Shown here piece after piece: positions 24,973-33,319 of a stretch of 39,244 bases of DNA (positions are counted from its first letter, which is position 1; each line of letters starts with the position of its first letter). Both the position numbers and the translations under genes were made by a program. Source of the stretch: Gammaproteobacteria bacterium. Its GTDB lineage: Bacteria > Pseudomonadota > Gammaproteobacteria > Pseudomonadales > Azotimanducaceae. The notes under the pieces are model-generated. The model was not told the origin of the DNA. It searched no databases and saw nothing but the letters and a program-made list of their open reading frames with translations. Where the stretch lies: NCBI GenBank assembly GCA_009837725.1, contig VXSY01000079.1, forward strand, positions 1 through 39,244. Reading direction: 5' to 3'.

Positions 24973-26589
24973 CTACTGCTGCAAAACCTGCTCGTCCGCT
25001 TCGAGATCGAGCGCCGCCGCGAACAACGCCTTGGCGTAGTCGGTCTGTGGATTCAGGAACACGTCCCGTGCCGGTCCCTGTTCGACGATCACGCCGTCGC
25101 GCATGACGATCAGCCAGTTCGCCAAAGCCCGCACCACCTTCAGGTCATGGCTGACGAAGAGATAGCCGAGGTCGTGGTTCGCCTGCAAGTCGCGTAGCAA
25201 GTCGACGATCTGCGCCTGCACCGACATGTCGAGCGCTGAGGTGGGTTCGTCGAGCACCACGAAGCGGGGCCGCAGCACCATGGCCCGGGCGATGGAAATT
25301 CGCTGGCGCTGGCCGCCGGAGAATTCGTGCGGGTAGCGGTCCATGTGTTCCGGTTCGAGCCCGACTTCCTCGAGCACTTCGGCGACACGCTGGCGGCGTT
25401 CCTCCTTGGACACCTGCGGATAGTGGATGCGCAGCCCCTCTTCGATGATCTGCAACACCGAAAGGCGGGGCGAAAGGCTGCCGAACGGGTCTTGGAAAAC
25501 CACCTGCATGTCCCGCCTGAGCGGAATGAGTGCCTTGCGCTTGAGATCCTGGATGTCGTTGTCGTCGAAGCGCACGCCACCTTCGCTGGTCAAGAGCCGC
25601 AGCATGGCGAGGCCCAGCGTGGTCTTGCCGGAGCCGGACTCGCCCACCACGCCCACCGTCTGCCCCGCGCGCACCACCACATCGACGGTGTCGACCGCGG
25701 TGAAGTACGACTTGCCGCCGAACCAGCCCTTGCCCACCGGGTACTTCACGGTCAGGGACTCGGCCGACGCCACCACCGGTGCCCGCGCGTTGGTGGGCTG
25801 CGGGTCGCCCTTCGGCTCCGCCGCGAGCAGGTGTTGGGTGTAGCGATGCTTGGGCGTGGTGAAGATGGTGCGGGTTGGGCCGCGCTCGACGATCTCGCCG
25901 TTCGTCATGACGCACACGCGGTCTGCCATGTTGCGTACGATGCCGAGGTCGTGCGTGATGAGCAGCATCGCCATGCCGAGTTCCGCTTGCAGATCCTTCA
26001 AGAGCTTCAGGATCTGCGCCTGAATCGTCACGTCGAGTGCGGTGGTGGGCTCGTCGGCGATGAGCAGCTTCGGCTCGTTCGCGAGCGCCATCGCGATCAT
26101 CACCCGCTGCCGCTGGCCCCCGGAAAGCTCGTGCGGATAGGCGCCCAGGCGGCTTTCGGCTTCCTGCAAGCCCACATGCCGGAGCAGTTCCAGTGTGCGT
26201 TCCCGCGCCATCTTGTTCGACAGCTTCTTGTGCACCACCAGCGCCTCGCCCACCTGACGGGCGATGCTGTGCAGGGGATTGAGCGAGGTCATGGGCTCCT
26301 GGAAGACCATGCTGATGGTGCCGCCGCGAACGTCGAGCAGACGCTCTTGCTCCGCCCGCATCATTTCCTCGCCGTTCACCAGCACGCTGCCGTCCGGATG
26401 GTTGGCGAGCGGATAGGGCAGGAGCTGCAATACCGAGAGCGCCGTGACCGACTTGCCGGAACCCGACTCCCCGACCAGGGCAACCGTTTCGCCGGCGTCG
26501 ATGTGAAACGACACGCCGCGCACGGCCGGCGTGTCGCCAAAGTTGACGTGCAGGTCGCGCACTTCGAGCAGGTGTTCCGCCAACGGCAT
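24973..26589 (-). CDS. Fused dual ATP-binding ABC protein (YejF/oligopeptide type)
   Basis: A 538-residue protein with two complete nucleotide-binding domains in one chain. Domain 1 has GESGSGKS (40-47), LSGGQ (155-159) and LLIADEPTTALD (175-186). Domain 2 has GESGSGKT (316-323), FSGGQ (423-427) and VVLDEPTSALD (444-454). Each is of the Dpp/Opp type, and such fusions (YejF) energise peptide or microcin-like uptake systems. No permease or binding-protein gene is adjacent in this window, so the transporter is either split or uses subunits elsewhere. The start is ATG 26589. Confidence 0.92.
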   Translation of the reverse strand: MPLAEHLLEVRDLHVNFGDTPAVRGVSFHIDAGETVALVGESGSGKSVTALSVLQLLPYPLANHPDGSVLVNGEEMMRAEQERLLDVRGGTISMVFQEPMTSLNPLHSIARQVGEALVVHKKLSNKMARERTLELLRHVGLQEAESRLGAYPHELSGGQRQRVMIAMALANEPKLLIADEPTTALDVTIQAQILKLLKDLQAELGMAMLLITHDLGIVRNMADRVCVMTNGEIVERGPTRTIFTTPKHRYTQHLLAAEPKGDPQPTNARAPVVASAESLTVKYPVGKGWFGGKSYFTAVDTVDVVVRAGQTVGVVGESGSGKTTLGLAMLRLLTSEGGVRFDDNDIQDLKRKALIPLRRDMQVVFQDPFGSLSPRLSVLQIIEEGLRIHYPQVSKEERRQRVAEVLEEVGLEPEHMDRYPHEFSGGQRQRISIARAMVLRPRFVVLDEPTSALDMSVQAQIVDLLRDLQANHDLGYLFVSHDLKVVRALANWLIVMRDGVIVEQGPARDVFLNPQTDYAKALFAAALDLEADEQVLQQ

Positions 26590-26702
26590 GTCCCCTCAGT
26601 TCCTTGACGCACGCCGCCACATGGGCGTGCCTTCAACCCCACCCAAGCTTAACCCGGTCTTGGCAGGGGGTTGGCCCTATCGCCCGCCCTCCTTAGGCCG
26701 GT

Positions 26703-27437
26703 TCAGGCCACGTCCAGTTGGCGCCGGAACATGGCGAACAGCCGTTCCCAGTGCCGTTCTGCCGCATCCTTGACGTAAATGCCCTCCCGCTGAGGAAAGA
26801 CGAAGCCGTGCGCCGTGCCGGGATACCACTCGATGCGGTAGTCGATGTCCGTGGTGGCGAGGTGCGCGTCCAGGCGCTCGATCAGTTCCGGCGGCGCCCA
26901 GTTGTCGGTTTCCGCACAGCCAAAGTAGATTTCGCCTTGGATGCGGTCTGCCGTCAGGTGCGGCGAGTCCGGTGCGTCGGTGTGCAGGCGCACGCCGTGC
27001 AGTGAAGCGCTGGCGCGGATGCGGTGCGCGAACTCTGCCGCAGCGGCGAACACGAACGGGCCGCTCATGCAATAGCCAATGGCCCCCACCGGGCCGCTGC
27101 CGGCGGCCTCCTCGCCGGCGAGGAAGTCGAACATCGCCCGGGTGTCCTCACAGACCATGGCGTTGGTCAGATGCCCCATCAGTTCCTGCATCCGCCCGCG
27201 GGTTGCGCCGGGCATGGTGAGGTTGAACTCGCGCACGTCGCGGTAGTAGAGGTTTGGCAGCAGCACGTAGTAGCCGACGCTGGCGATGCGACGCGCCATG
27301 TCGTGGAGTTCCTCGCGCTTGCCGGGTGCATCCATGTAGAACAGCACCACCGGGTGCGGGCCGCCCTCTTCGGGATGCACCACGAAGGAGTTCATCTCGC
27401 CGTCTGTAGTCTGGATGTCGATGTGCCGTTCGATCAT
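26703..27437 (-). CDS. Dienelactone hydrolase family protein
   Basis: A 244-residue alpha/beta hydrolase. The Cys-type nucleophile elbow GYCMSG holds Cys123. Asp178 (CAETDNWAP) and His210 (GTAHGF) complete the triad seen in dienelactone hydrolases. Such enzymes open dienelactones in aromatic catabolism, but family members act on many esters and lactones. The substrate cannot be read. It is transcribed away from fur; 204 nt separate the two starts. Confidence 0.92.
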   Translation of the reverse strand: MIERHIDIQTTDGEMNSFVVHPEEGGPHPVVLFYMDAPGKREELHDMARRIASVGYYVLLPNLYYRDVREFNLTMPGATRGRMQELMGHLTNAMVCEDTRAMFDFLAGEEAAGSGPVGAIGYCMSGPFVFAAAAEFAHRIRASASLHGVRLHTDAPDSPHLTADRIQGEIYFGCAETDNWAPPELIERLDAHLATTDIDYRIEWYPGTAHGFVFPQREGIYVKDAAERHWERLFAMFRRQLDVA

Positions 27438-27641
27438 GTCCGCTGTCCTGAATGCCGTTGTCCGCAGAAGGCTACCCGTGCCGCCCGTTCGGCGGCAACT
27501 CCCAACGGAAACTGCACCGGGGCACAGTTTTTGCCGCCAAGCGCGACATGCCGCGCAGCACGACCAACGCGGAGCACAACCCTTGCAAAACCAAGCCGCC
27601 CACGGCTAATGTCGAAGTTCTTGACTCGCGGGTGCGGCAAC

Positions 27642-28067
27642 ATGGCACAGCAGCACGATGGACCAGAGCCACAGAAGACGCTCCGCCGAGCGTCGCTCAA
27701 GGTAACCCTGCCGCGTCTCAAGGTGCTTGAGGTGCTCGAGGCGGCGGACCCGCACCATCTCTCCGCCGAGGACGTGTATCGCAAGCTCTTGGACGAGGAT
27801 GATTCGGTGGGGATCACCACCATCTACCGGGTGCTCACGCAGTTCGAAGGCGCCGGCATCGTCGAGCGGCACAACTTCAACGAGGGCCATGCGGTTTATG
27901 AGCTGAAGAGCGATGTTCACCATGACCACATGGTGGACGTGCAGACCGGCGCCGTCATGGAGTTCGTCGACGACGAAATCGAGGAGTTGCAGCGCGCCAT
28001 CGTCAAGAAACGCGGCTACGAACTGGTGGACCACGAACTGGTGCTCTACGTCCGCAAGCCCGCCTGA
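27642..28067 (+). CDS. fur: Ferric uptake regulator Fur
   Basis: A 141-residue iron-sensing repressor. The DNA-binding domain shows ASLKVTLPRLKVLEVLE (17-33) and ITTIYRVLTQFEGAGIVERH (58-77). The metal and dimer region has VHHDHMVDVQTGAVMEFVDDEIE. The structural CxxC of E. coli Fur is absent, as in Pseudomonas-type Fur. ATG 27642 gives the usual N-terminus; an upstream in-frame ATG (27609) is less typical. A candidate Fur box lies ahead of bfr in this window. The gene ends in a spacer with a dispersed repeat and a hairpin. Confidence 0.95.
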   Translation: MAQQHDGPEPQKTLRRASLKVTLPRLKVLEVLEAADPHHLSAEDVYRKLLDEDDSVGITTIYRVLTQFEGAGIVERHNFNEGHAVYELKSDVHHDHMVDVQTGAVMEFVDDEIEELQRAIVKKRGYELVDHELVLYVRKPA

Positions 28068-28100
28068 AGGACCACCCCGGCTAGCGCGCTCTACGCGCGC

Positions 28101-28134
28101 CTTCGTGCTCGCTTTCGCTCGCAGCTACGGCGAG
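28101..28134. repeat. Dispersed repeat, copy 2
   Basis: These 34 bases match the reverse complement of 11398-11432 except for one missing base. Like the first copy they start 20-35 nt past the stop of a plus-strand gene, here fur. Confidence 0.65.
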
Positions 28135-28142
28135 GAGGTAAA

Positions 28143-28159
28143 CGCCGTTTTCTACGGCG
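28143..28159. terminator. Possible bidirectional terminator between fur and the ankyrin gene
   Basis: CGCCGT (28143-28148) pairs with ACGGCG (28154-28159) around TTTCT. On the minus strand the stem is followed by TTTACC, a short T-run. It sits between convergent genes. The stem is short, so confidence is modest. Confidence 0.4.
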
Positions 28160-28166
28160 CTTGCCT

Positions 28167-29258
28167 CTAGCCCAGCACTGGCAGAAGCTTCGCGCGCTTC
28201 TTCTCCACCGCTAGATCGAGCGGCGTTTTTCCGTCCGCGTCCCGTGCCTTGCGGTCCGCGCCGGCCGTGAGCAGCGCTTCGACGTAGTCTGCCCGCACGC
28301 CTTGCCAGGCGGCGTAGTGGAGCGCCGTGCGACCATCCGGGGCCTTTGCGTTCACGTCGACGCCTCGGCGTATGAGCCAGGCGGCCCCGGCCGGGCGGCG
28401 GAAGTGCATCAGGTCCATGAGCGGTGTGCGACCGTGGAAGCGCTGTTCCCAGTTCGCGCCATAGCGGTCAAGAAGGTCGCAAACGGCTTCGCTGCCGTCG
28501 AAGGTGGCGGTGAACACGGCGGGGTTGGGGTCAGCGCCGCGTTGGAGCAGGAACTCGGCCAGCGCCGTGTTGCGCTGCCAGCTCAGCGTGCGCCACAGCG
28601 CCGTGGCATGGAACACATCGTCGCCCTCGGCCATCTCCTCCGCCGAATTCACGTCCGCGCCACCCGAAAGAAGCAACTCAGCGCATTCGATGGCAGCCTT
28701 GGGACGCTCCTGCCAAAGGCCGGAGAGTGCCACGTACTGCAGCGGCGACCGTCCGCGTCCATCCACTTCGTTGGGGCTTGCCTCCTCGTCGAGAAAGCCC
28801 CGCAGCCGGCCCGTGTCGAGCAGGATGGCCGCAACGTGTATGTCGATGGCCGTGCCAGCGTCCACAAGCGCCGCCATCTGCTCTTGGTCCGCCGCCATCG
28901 CCGAATACGCGAGCGGCACGAAGGCATGCGGCCCCGCCGCCAGATTGGGGTCGGCACCGCGCTCTAGCAGCAGCCGCATGGCCTCGATGTGGCCGGCGTG
29001 CTTCGGAATCGTGCTGTGGTGCTGGGCGATTCGGGTCAGCGGTGTGTGCCGGGCGCTGACGCCAGAGACGACGTTGGCATCTGCGCCGGCGTCGAGCAGG
29101 GCGGCGAGCAGGTCCGGCCGGCCAACGAACGCCGCGTCCACCACGGGCTTCCAGTGGCGCACGCCCTCGGGGTCTTCAGCCACACGCTCCTTAAGCTGGT
29201 CGAGGTCACCCCGACCAATCGACTCGCAAAGCCGCTTGTAGCCCCTGTTTGCTGGCAT
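28167..29258 (-). CDS. Ankyrin repeat protein
   Basis: A 363-residue protein built of about ten ankyrin repeats, several with the canonical end LLxxGADxN: LLDAGADANVV, LLERGADPNLA, LLSGGADVNSA, LLQRGADPNPA, and C-terminal GRTALHYAAWQG..VEALLTAGADRKARDADGKTPLDLAVEK. No signal peptide or membrane helix is seen, so it is likely a cytoplasmic protein-protein scaffold. Host-associated bacteria use such proteins as effectors, but free-living ones have them too. It lies between fur (convergent) and bfr (same strand, 51 nt upstream), and may be co-transcribed with bfr. Confidence 0.93.
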   Translation of the reverse strand: MPANRGYKRLCESIGRGDLDQLKERVAEDPEGVRHWKPVVDAAFVGRPDLLAALLDAGADANVVSGVSARHTPLTRIAQHHSTIPKHAGHIEAMRLLLERGADPNLAAGPHAFVPLAYSAMAADQEQMAALVDAGTAIDIHVAAILLDTGRLRGFLDEEASPNEVDGRGRSPLQYVALSGLWQERPKAAIECAELLLSGGADVNSAEEMAEGDDVFHATALWRTLSWQRNTALAEFLLQRGADPNPAVFTATFDGSEAVCDLLDRYGANWEQRFHGRTPLMDLMHFRRPAGAAWLIRRGVDVNAKAPDGRTALHYAAWQGVRADYVEALLTAGADRKARDADGKTPLDLAVEKKRAKLLPVLG

Positions 29259-29309
29259 GGCCGCATCTCAAAGCCCGGCAGGGGATGGATGTTGCAGCGA
29301 AACGGGGTC

Positions 29310-29780
29310 TCAATCCATCCCGGATTGGACGAAGTTCTGGATGCCCATCTTCTCGATCAGCTCAAGTTGCGTCTCGAGCCAATCGACGTGCTCTTCCTCA
29401 GACTCCAGGATCGCCTCGAACAGCTCGCGGCTCACGTAGTCGCCGATCGACTCGGCGAACGCAACCGACTCCCGGAGCGGCGGCATGGCGTCCATCTCCA
29501 AGGCGAGGTCGCAGCGCAGGATCTCTTCCACGTTCTCGCCGATGCGAAGACGCCCGAGGTCCTGCAGGTTCGGCAGGCCATCCAGGAACAGCGTGCGCTC
29601 GATCAGCCGGTCGGCGTGCTTCATCTCGTCGACGGATTCGCCGTACTCGTACTCGCCAAGCTCCTTGAGCCCCCAGTCCTTCAACATCCGCGAATGCAGG
29701 AAATACTGGTTGATGGCCGTCAGCTCGTTCTTCAGTACTCGGTTGAGGTGCTCGATGATGGCGGGGTCTTGTGGCTTCAT
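29310..29780 (-). CDS. bfr: Bacterioferritin
   Basis: A 156-residue heme-type ferritin forming 24-subunit iron-storage shells. Ferroxidase ligands align with the E. coli set shifted by one: Glu19, Glu52, His55, Glu95, Glu128 and His131. The heme-ligating Met is Met53 (DEMKHADR). Start ATG 29780 opens [20 protein letters not shown], typical for the family. An upstream in-frame start (29867) would add 29 unrelated residues overlapping the promoter region. A Fur-box-like site lies about 90 nt upstream. Confidence 0.96.
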   Translation of the reverse strand: MKPQDPAIIEHLNRVLKNELTAINQYFLHSRMLKDWGLKELGEYEYGESVDEMKHADRLIERTLFLDGLPNLQDLGRLRIGENVEEILRCDLALEMDAMPPLRESVAFAESIGDYVSRELFEAILESEEEHVDWLETQLELIEKMGIQNFVQSGMD

Positions 29781-30133
29781 CGCCGTCTCCAGTTGACTCC
29801 GTGCGAGATTGTCCGTCACTGAACTCCGAGAGTCAACGTAAATTGTTGATATAACTATTGAATCCAAGAATGAAAACGATAATCAGAATGCTCCTTCCAG
29901 CGTCTTTTGAAGTGGTTGCGAGCACGGCGCTCCGCATCGGCAATGACGCTGCCGCCAATGGTCCGGCCATGTGCGTGGGCTGTGGGCAAAACCAAAACCC
30001 GGCCGCTTGCGACAAACTTCAGGCATTCGGCGCGCCAATGAACTGACCGTTTCCGCAGCGCCGGCGAAGCGGGACGAGACTGGAGGTTTTCGGCGAGCGC
30101 GACCCTTGTTGGGGGCGCGCTGGCCCCAAACGG
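29781..30133. other. Gene-free divergent spacer between bfr and the ECF sigma gene
   Basis: 353 nt holding the bfr promoter region (an AT-rich stretch around 29837-29885, unusual for this GC-rich window, with TATATC as a possible -10 on the minus strand) and the candidate Fur box. The part nearer the sigma gene shows no clear ECF-type autoregulatory promoter. Confidence 0.45.
29872..29890 (-). promoter_or_regulatory. Candidate Fur box upstream of bfr
   Basis: GAAAACGATAATCAGAATG matches the 19-bp Fur consensus GATAATGATAATCATTATC at 14 positions, including the central GATAATCA. It is 92 nt upstream of the bfr start within AT-rich sequence, near where a -35 would fall. Direct Fur control of bfr is plausible since fur is 1.8 kb away. 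Confidence 0.5.
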
Positions 30134-30682
30134 ATGCTGAGGGACGTTTCCGACGAGACGCTGGTCAAGCGTGCCTTGGCAGGATCGGACCGCGCATGGA
30201 CGGCGTTGGTGCGCCGCTACGACCGGAGGGTTTACAACTATGCGTTCAGGATGTCGGGCAACGCAGAGGATGCCCGCGACCTCGCTCAGGAAGTGTTCCT
30301 CGGGGTCTTCCGCAATCTCGGCGGCTTCCGCGGCGACGGCGTGTTTGCCGCGTGGCTGTTTCGCATTGCTGCCTTTCGCTGCACGGACTATCTGCGTCGC
30401 CGTCGCCCGATGGGCGAGTTCATTGAGGCCAGCGCGCCTCCCACGGATGACCCCGGACCGCAGGAGGTGGCGGCCATGAGCCGCACCAACCGGCGGATTC
30501 TCGCCGCACTCGAGGCGCTGCCGGCCGCACAGCGCCATGTTGTCGAGCTGAAGTTCTTCCAGCAGTTCACGTTCGAGGATATCGGGATGCAGCTTGGCAT
30601 CTCACCCAACACGGCCAAGACGCGCCTCTACGGCGCACTCAAGAAACTGAAGCACCACGAGGAGCTGCAAGGTGAATTGTGA
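30134..30682 (+). CDS. ECF RNA polymerase sigma factor (RpoE-like)
   Basis: A 182-residue group 4 sigma factor. Region 2 reads FRMSGNAEDARDLAQEVFLGVFRNLGGFRGDGVFAAWLFRIAAFRCTDYLRRRR (38-91). Region 4 is LEALPAAQRHVVELKFFQQFTFEDIGMQLGISPNTAKTRLYGALKKLK. It overlaps the anti-sigma gene by 11 nt, so the regulator pair is made together. The signal it answers is probably envelope-related, since the anti-sigma spans the membrane. That is inference. Confidence 0.95.
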   Translation: MLRDVSDETLVKRALAGSDRAWTALVRRYDRRVYNYAFRMSGNAEDARDLAQEVFLGVFRNLGGFRGDGVFAAWLFRIAAFRCTDYLRRRRPMGEFIEASAPPTDDPGPQEVAAMSRTNRRILAALEALPAAQRHVVELKFFQQFTFEDIGMQLGISPNTAKTRLYGALKKLKHHEELQGEL

Positions 30683-31382
30683 TGAGGCTGGCCCCCTGCT
30701 GGCGGAGCTCGCGGACGGCAAGCTCGACGCGGCAGGCACCCGACGTGTGCAGGCGCACATCGAGGGTTGCGACGACTGTTTCTCCCTCGCCACCACGCTC
30801 GGCGCTTGGCAACGACAGGCCGAGGAGTGGGAAGACCTGCCCGCACCCATGATCCTATTGCCGCACGTGCCGTCCCAGCGGCGGGGTTGGCGCCTGCCGT
30901 CGTGGCCTCGAGATCTGCGCTGGTGGCAACTCCTCCCGACCGCGGCGAGCCTGGGCGCCTTGGCGCTGGCCTTGGTTGCCGTCGTCCGCGCCGGTCCGCC
31001 TGACACCGAAGCTCCGCCGATGGTGGCGGCAACGCCCGTGCCGGCGAACGCCCAGGTGTTGAATGCCACGTTCGACGAATGGCAGCAGGATTTCCAGCAC
31101 CGGCTTGAAGTGGACCAATCGCTCATCGTCCAGGCCGTCATGGTGGCGAACGAGGACCGGCGGCAACGCGAACTCGATGCGCTCGCGCGCCTGCTCAAGG
31201 CCGAGATGGACCGCCAGGCGCTGGAGACCGACCAGAGCCTGCGCTATGTGGTGGCGCATCAACTAAAGGAACAGGAGCGCGTGGACCAGCTTGCAATGCA
31301 GTTGCAGCAGATCGGCTGGGAACCGCCGCCGGGGGTGTCGCCTAGCCCCGAGGGCACGACACCTGAAGGAGCGTCGCCATGA
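30672..31382 (+). CDS. Zinc-finger anti-sigma factor, membrane-bound
   Basis: A 236-residue protein started at GTG 30672 within the sigma gene end. An N-terminal zf-HC2/ZAS motif His29-x3-Cys33-x2-Cys36 (HIEGCDDC) plus Cys3 binds zinc and the sigma factor. One membrane helix (about 86-106, LLPTAASLGALALALVAVVRA) follows. The periplasmic part is a long Gln/Glu-rich helix (FDEWQQDFQHRLEVDQSLIV...RRQRELDALARLLKAEMDRQ), likely coiled coil. It ends with a Pro/Gly-rich tail. It overlaps the next gene (ATGA). Confidence 0.88.
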   Translation: MNCDEAGPLLAELADGKLDAAGTRRVQAHIEGCDDCFSLATTLGAWQRQAEEWEDLPAPMILLPHVPSQRRGWRLPSWPRDLRWWQLLPTAASLGALALALVAVVRAGPPDTEAPPMVAATPVPANAQVLNATFDEWQQDFQHRLEVDQSLIVQAVMVANEDRRQRELDALARLLKAEMDRQALETDQSLRYVVAHQLKEQERVDQLAMQLQQIGWEPPPGVSPSPEGTTPEGASP

Positions 31383-32185
31383 AGTTGCTCGCTGTGGCCG
31401 GCACGATGTCGTTGACGCTGACGGTTGCCGCCGCGTCGAACCAGCCGCCAGGGTTGGAGGCGCTGCGGCATGAGATGAACGTCGCGCGGGAGGTGATTCC
31501 CACCGCGCTCGCGAACACTGCCCAGCGCGTTCGCGTCGTGGACGCGGAGGCGATCTATCTGGCGGGGCAGGGGGTGTTGCTCGACATGGACATGGCACGC
31601 CGGCCAGCAAGCCGCGTTAACGACTTCGAGGTCACGGCCATCGACCAGATTCCCCACGTGGTGCAGGAAATCGTCGCCAACGTGCAACTCGCCATCGCGC
31701 CCTACGAGCCGGAGGACCTCGCGGAACTCAGGGAACTGCGCGAGGAGCAGCGAGAGGTGCGCAATCAGCAGCGCGAACTGCGCCGGGCACTGCGGCGCTT
31801 GCGGGCGGAACACGCACGCAACCCGGACCATGTCGCCGAGACCATCCGCGAACGCGAGGCGGAGCTCCGGGCCCTTGATGGCGAGTACCAAGTGCTAGAA
31901 CGCGACATCGACCAGCAGTACGAGCAACTGCGCGCGCTGCGCCAAAGCGATGTCCCCGCCCAAGAGCCAGCCACCCACGACCTCACCGACGCCATCGGCA
32001 CCGTGGCCTGCGACTACGGCGGCACCCTCAAGTCCCTGCCGGACGACGAACACCTCACATTCCGCCTGCGCCGAGGCCGCGAAAGTGCCTTCTACGTCTT
32101 CCGCAAGGAAGACCTGGTGGCCTGCCGCCGCGAATCCATCGCCGCCCCGGAGCTTCTCAGCCGAGCCTCCATCTACCACCACTGA
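31379..32185 (+). CDS. Exported coiled-coil protein, unknown function
   Basis: A 268-residue protein I do not recognise. A signal peptide (MKLLAVAGTMSLTLTVAAAS, cleavage near 19-20) points to the periplasm. Residues about 115-190 are an uninterrupted charged coiled coil (LAELRELREEQREVRNQQREL and LRALDGEYQVLERDIDQQYEQL). The C-terminus carries two cysteines (VACDYGG and LVACRRES). It overlaps the anti-sigma gene by 4 nt. As third gene of an ECF operon it may be the sensor partner or an effector that contacts the helical periplasmic part of the anti-sigma factor. This is inference from position and from the shared coiled-coil character. Confidence 0.75.
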   Translation: MKLLAVAGTMSLTLTVAAASNQPPGLEALRHEMNVAREVIPTALANTAQRVRVVDAEAIYLAGQGVLLDMDMARRPASRVNDFEVTAIDQIPHVVQEIVANVQLAIAPYEPEDLAELRELREEQREVRNQQRELRRALRRLRAEHARNPDHVAETIREREAELRALDGEYQVLERDIDQQYEQLRALRQSDVPAQEPATHDLTDAIGTVACDYGGTLKSLPDDEHLTFRLRRGRESAFYVFRKEDLVACRRESIAAPELLSRASIYHH

Positions 32186-32233
32186 CCGAGCAGGTAAGTT
32201 TCCTGTGCGTATGGGGCCCGGCTCGGCGGTGCC

Positions 32234-33319
32234 CTAATGGACGCGTCCCCTAGCATCCGCGTGAAACACCGCACACACCCGACCATCCCGGACACCCAAG
32301 AAGCGCTCCCAGCGGTTCATGGTCATGTCCTGCTGGTGGGTGCGGAGGAAGAACGGGTCGCTTAAGGCCAGCGGCATCTCACCGTCGCTCTCGAGGGTCA
32401 CGCCATGATGGTCGAGGGCGGTCACCGCAACGCCGGGAAGGTCGGCTAGGGACGGCAGGCCCCGAGGGGCTGCGATGGCGTCGATGGGTATGTCGCCGAT
32501 GGCCGTATGTGCATCGGGCCGCTCCACAACACGCCCCATGATCCTCACCGCCTGCCGAAACTCCGCCATGTAGCCGTACGCCATCTCCATCACCACATAC
32601 GTACCGCCCTCGATTTCGGTCACTTCGGGATAGGTGGCAGCCACGTCGTATGTCCACGACTCGCCGGTGGAAACCACCTCCACGGCGATGCCCTCCGCCT
32701 CAATGGCGCGCTTGACCGCGAGCACCTTGTCGATGGCGCGTCCGCCCTCCACAAAGCGCTCGTCCCGCGTCGGCTCCGCCGCGCTTGGCGTCTGGTGGCT
32801 CATCACGCCGCGGAACGCAAGGTGCGACGCATCGCCCACCCTTCGGGCCAATCGCACCGCCTGATCGATGCTGCGCACGCCCCCACGCCCCATGGTGGTG
32901 TCGATCTCGATCACGACGCCAATCGTCGCGCCCTCCGCCCGCGCGCCTGCTTCGAGCAGCTCGATCTGGGCTTCGTGGTCAATCGCCACCATCACGTCGG
33001 CAGCATGGGCGAGCGCCGCCAGCCGCCGAATCTTGCGCGGCGCAACCACCTGATTTGCCACCAGCACATTGCGCGCCGCGCCGGCGTGGACGAATGCCTC
33101 CGCTTCCGAAACCTTGGCCGCGCAAACGCCGCCCACCGTGCCGCCGGCCTCGATTTGCATCGCTAGGATGCGCGGGCACTTGTGATTCTTGGCATGCGGG
33201 CGCAGGCGAATGGTGCGCCCCTCGTAGTGCGCGGCGATGACGCCGATGTTGTGCTCAAGCGCCGCCATGTCGAGCAGCAGCGCCGGAGTGTCGAGTTCCG
33301 CAAGCGGCGTGCCGATCAT
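32234..33319 (-). CDS. D-threonine aldolase/D-serine dehydratase-like PLP enzyme
   Basis: A 361-residue fold-type III (alanine racemase N-terminal) enzyme. PLP Lys44 is in RPHAKNHK. The barrel continues with VGGVCAAKVSEAEAF, VVIEIDTTMGRGGV and VSTGESWTYD. The C-terminal domain reads DPFFLRTHQQDMTMNRWERFLGVRDGRV, a variant of the metal-binding tail of this family. The usual reaction is PLP-dependent cleavage or dehydration of D-beta-hydroxy amino acids. It starts inside the last codons of the degenerate paralogue upstream (4-nt overlap), so the two are co-translated. Confidence 0.9.
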   Translation of the reverse strand: MIGTPLAELDTPALLLDMAALEHNIGVIAAHYEGRTIRLRPHAKNHKCPRILAMQIEAGGTVGGVCAAKVSEAEAFVHAGAARNVLVANQVVAPRKIRRLAALAHAADVMVAIDHEAQIELLEAGARAEGATIGVVIEIDTTMGRGGVRSIDQAVRLARRVGDASHLAFRGVMSHQTPSAAEPTRDERFVEGGRAIDKVLAVKRAIEAEGIAVEVVSTGESWTYDVAATYPEVTEIEGGTYVVMEMAYGYMAEFRQAVRIMGRVVERPDAHTAIGDIPIDAIAAPRGLPSLADLPGVAVTALDHHGVTLESDGEMPLALSDPFFLRTHQQDMTMNRWERFLGVRDGRVCAVFHADARGRVH

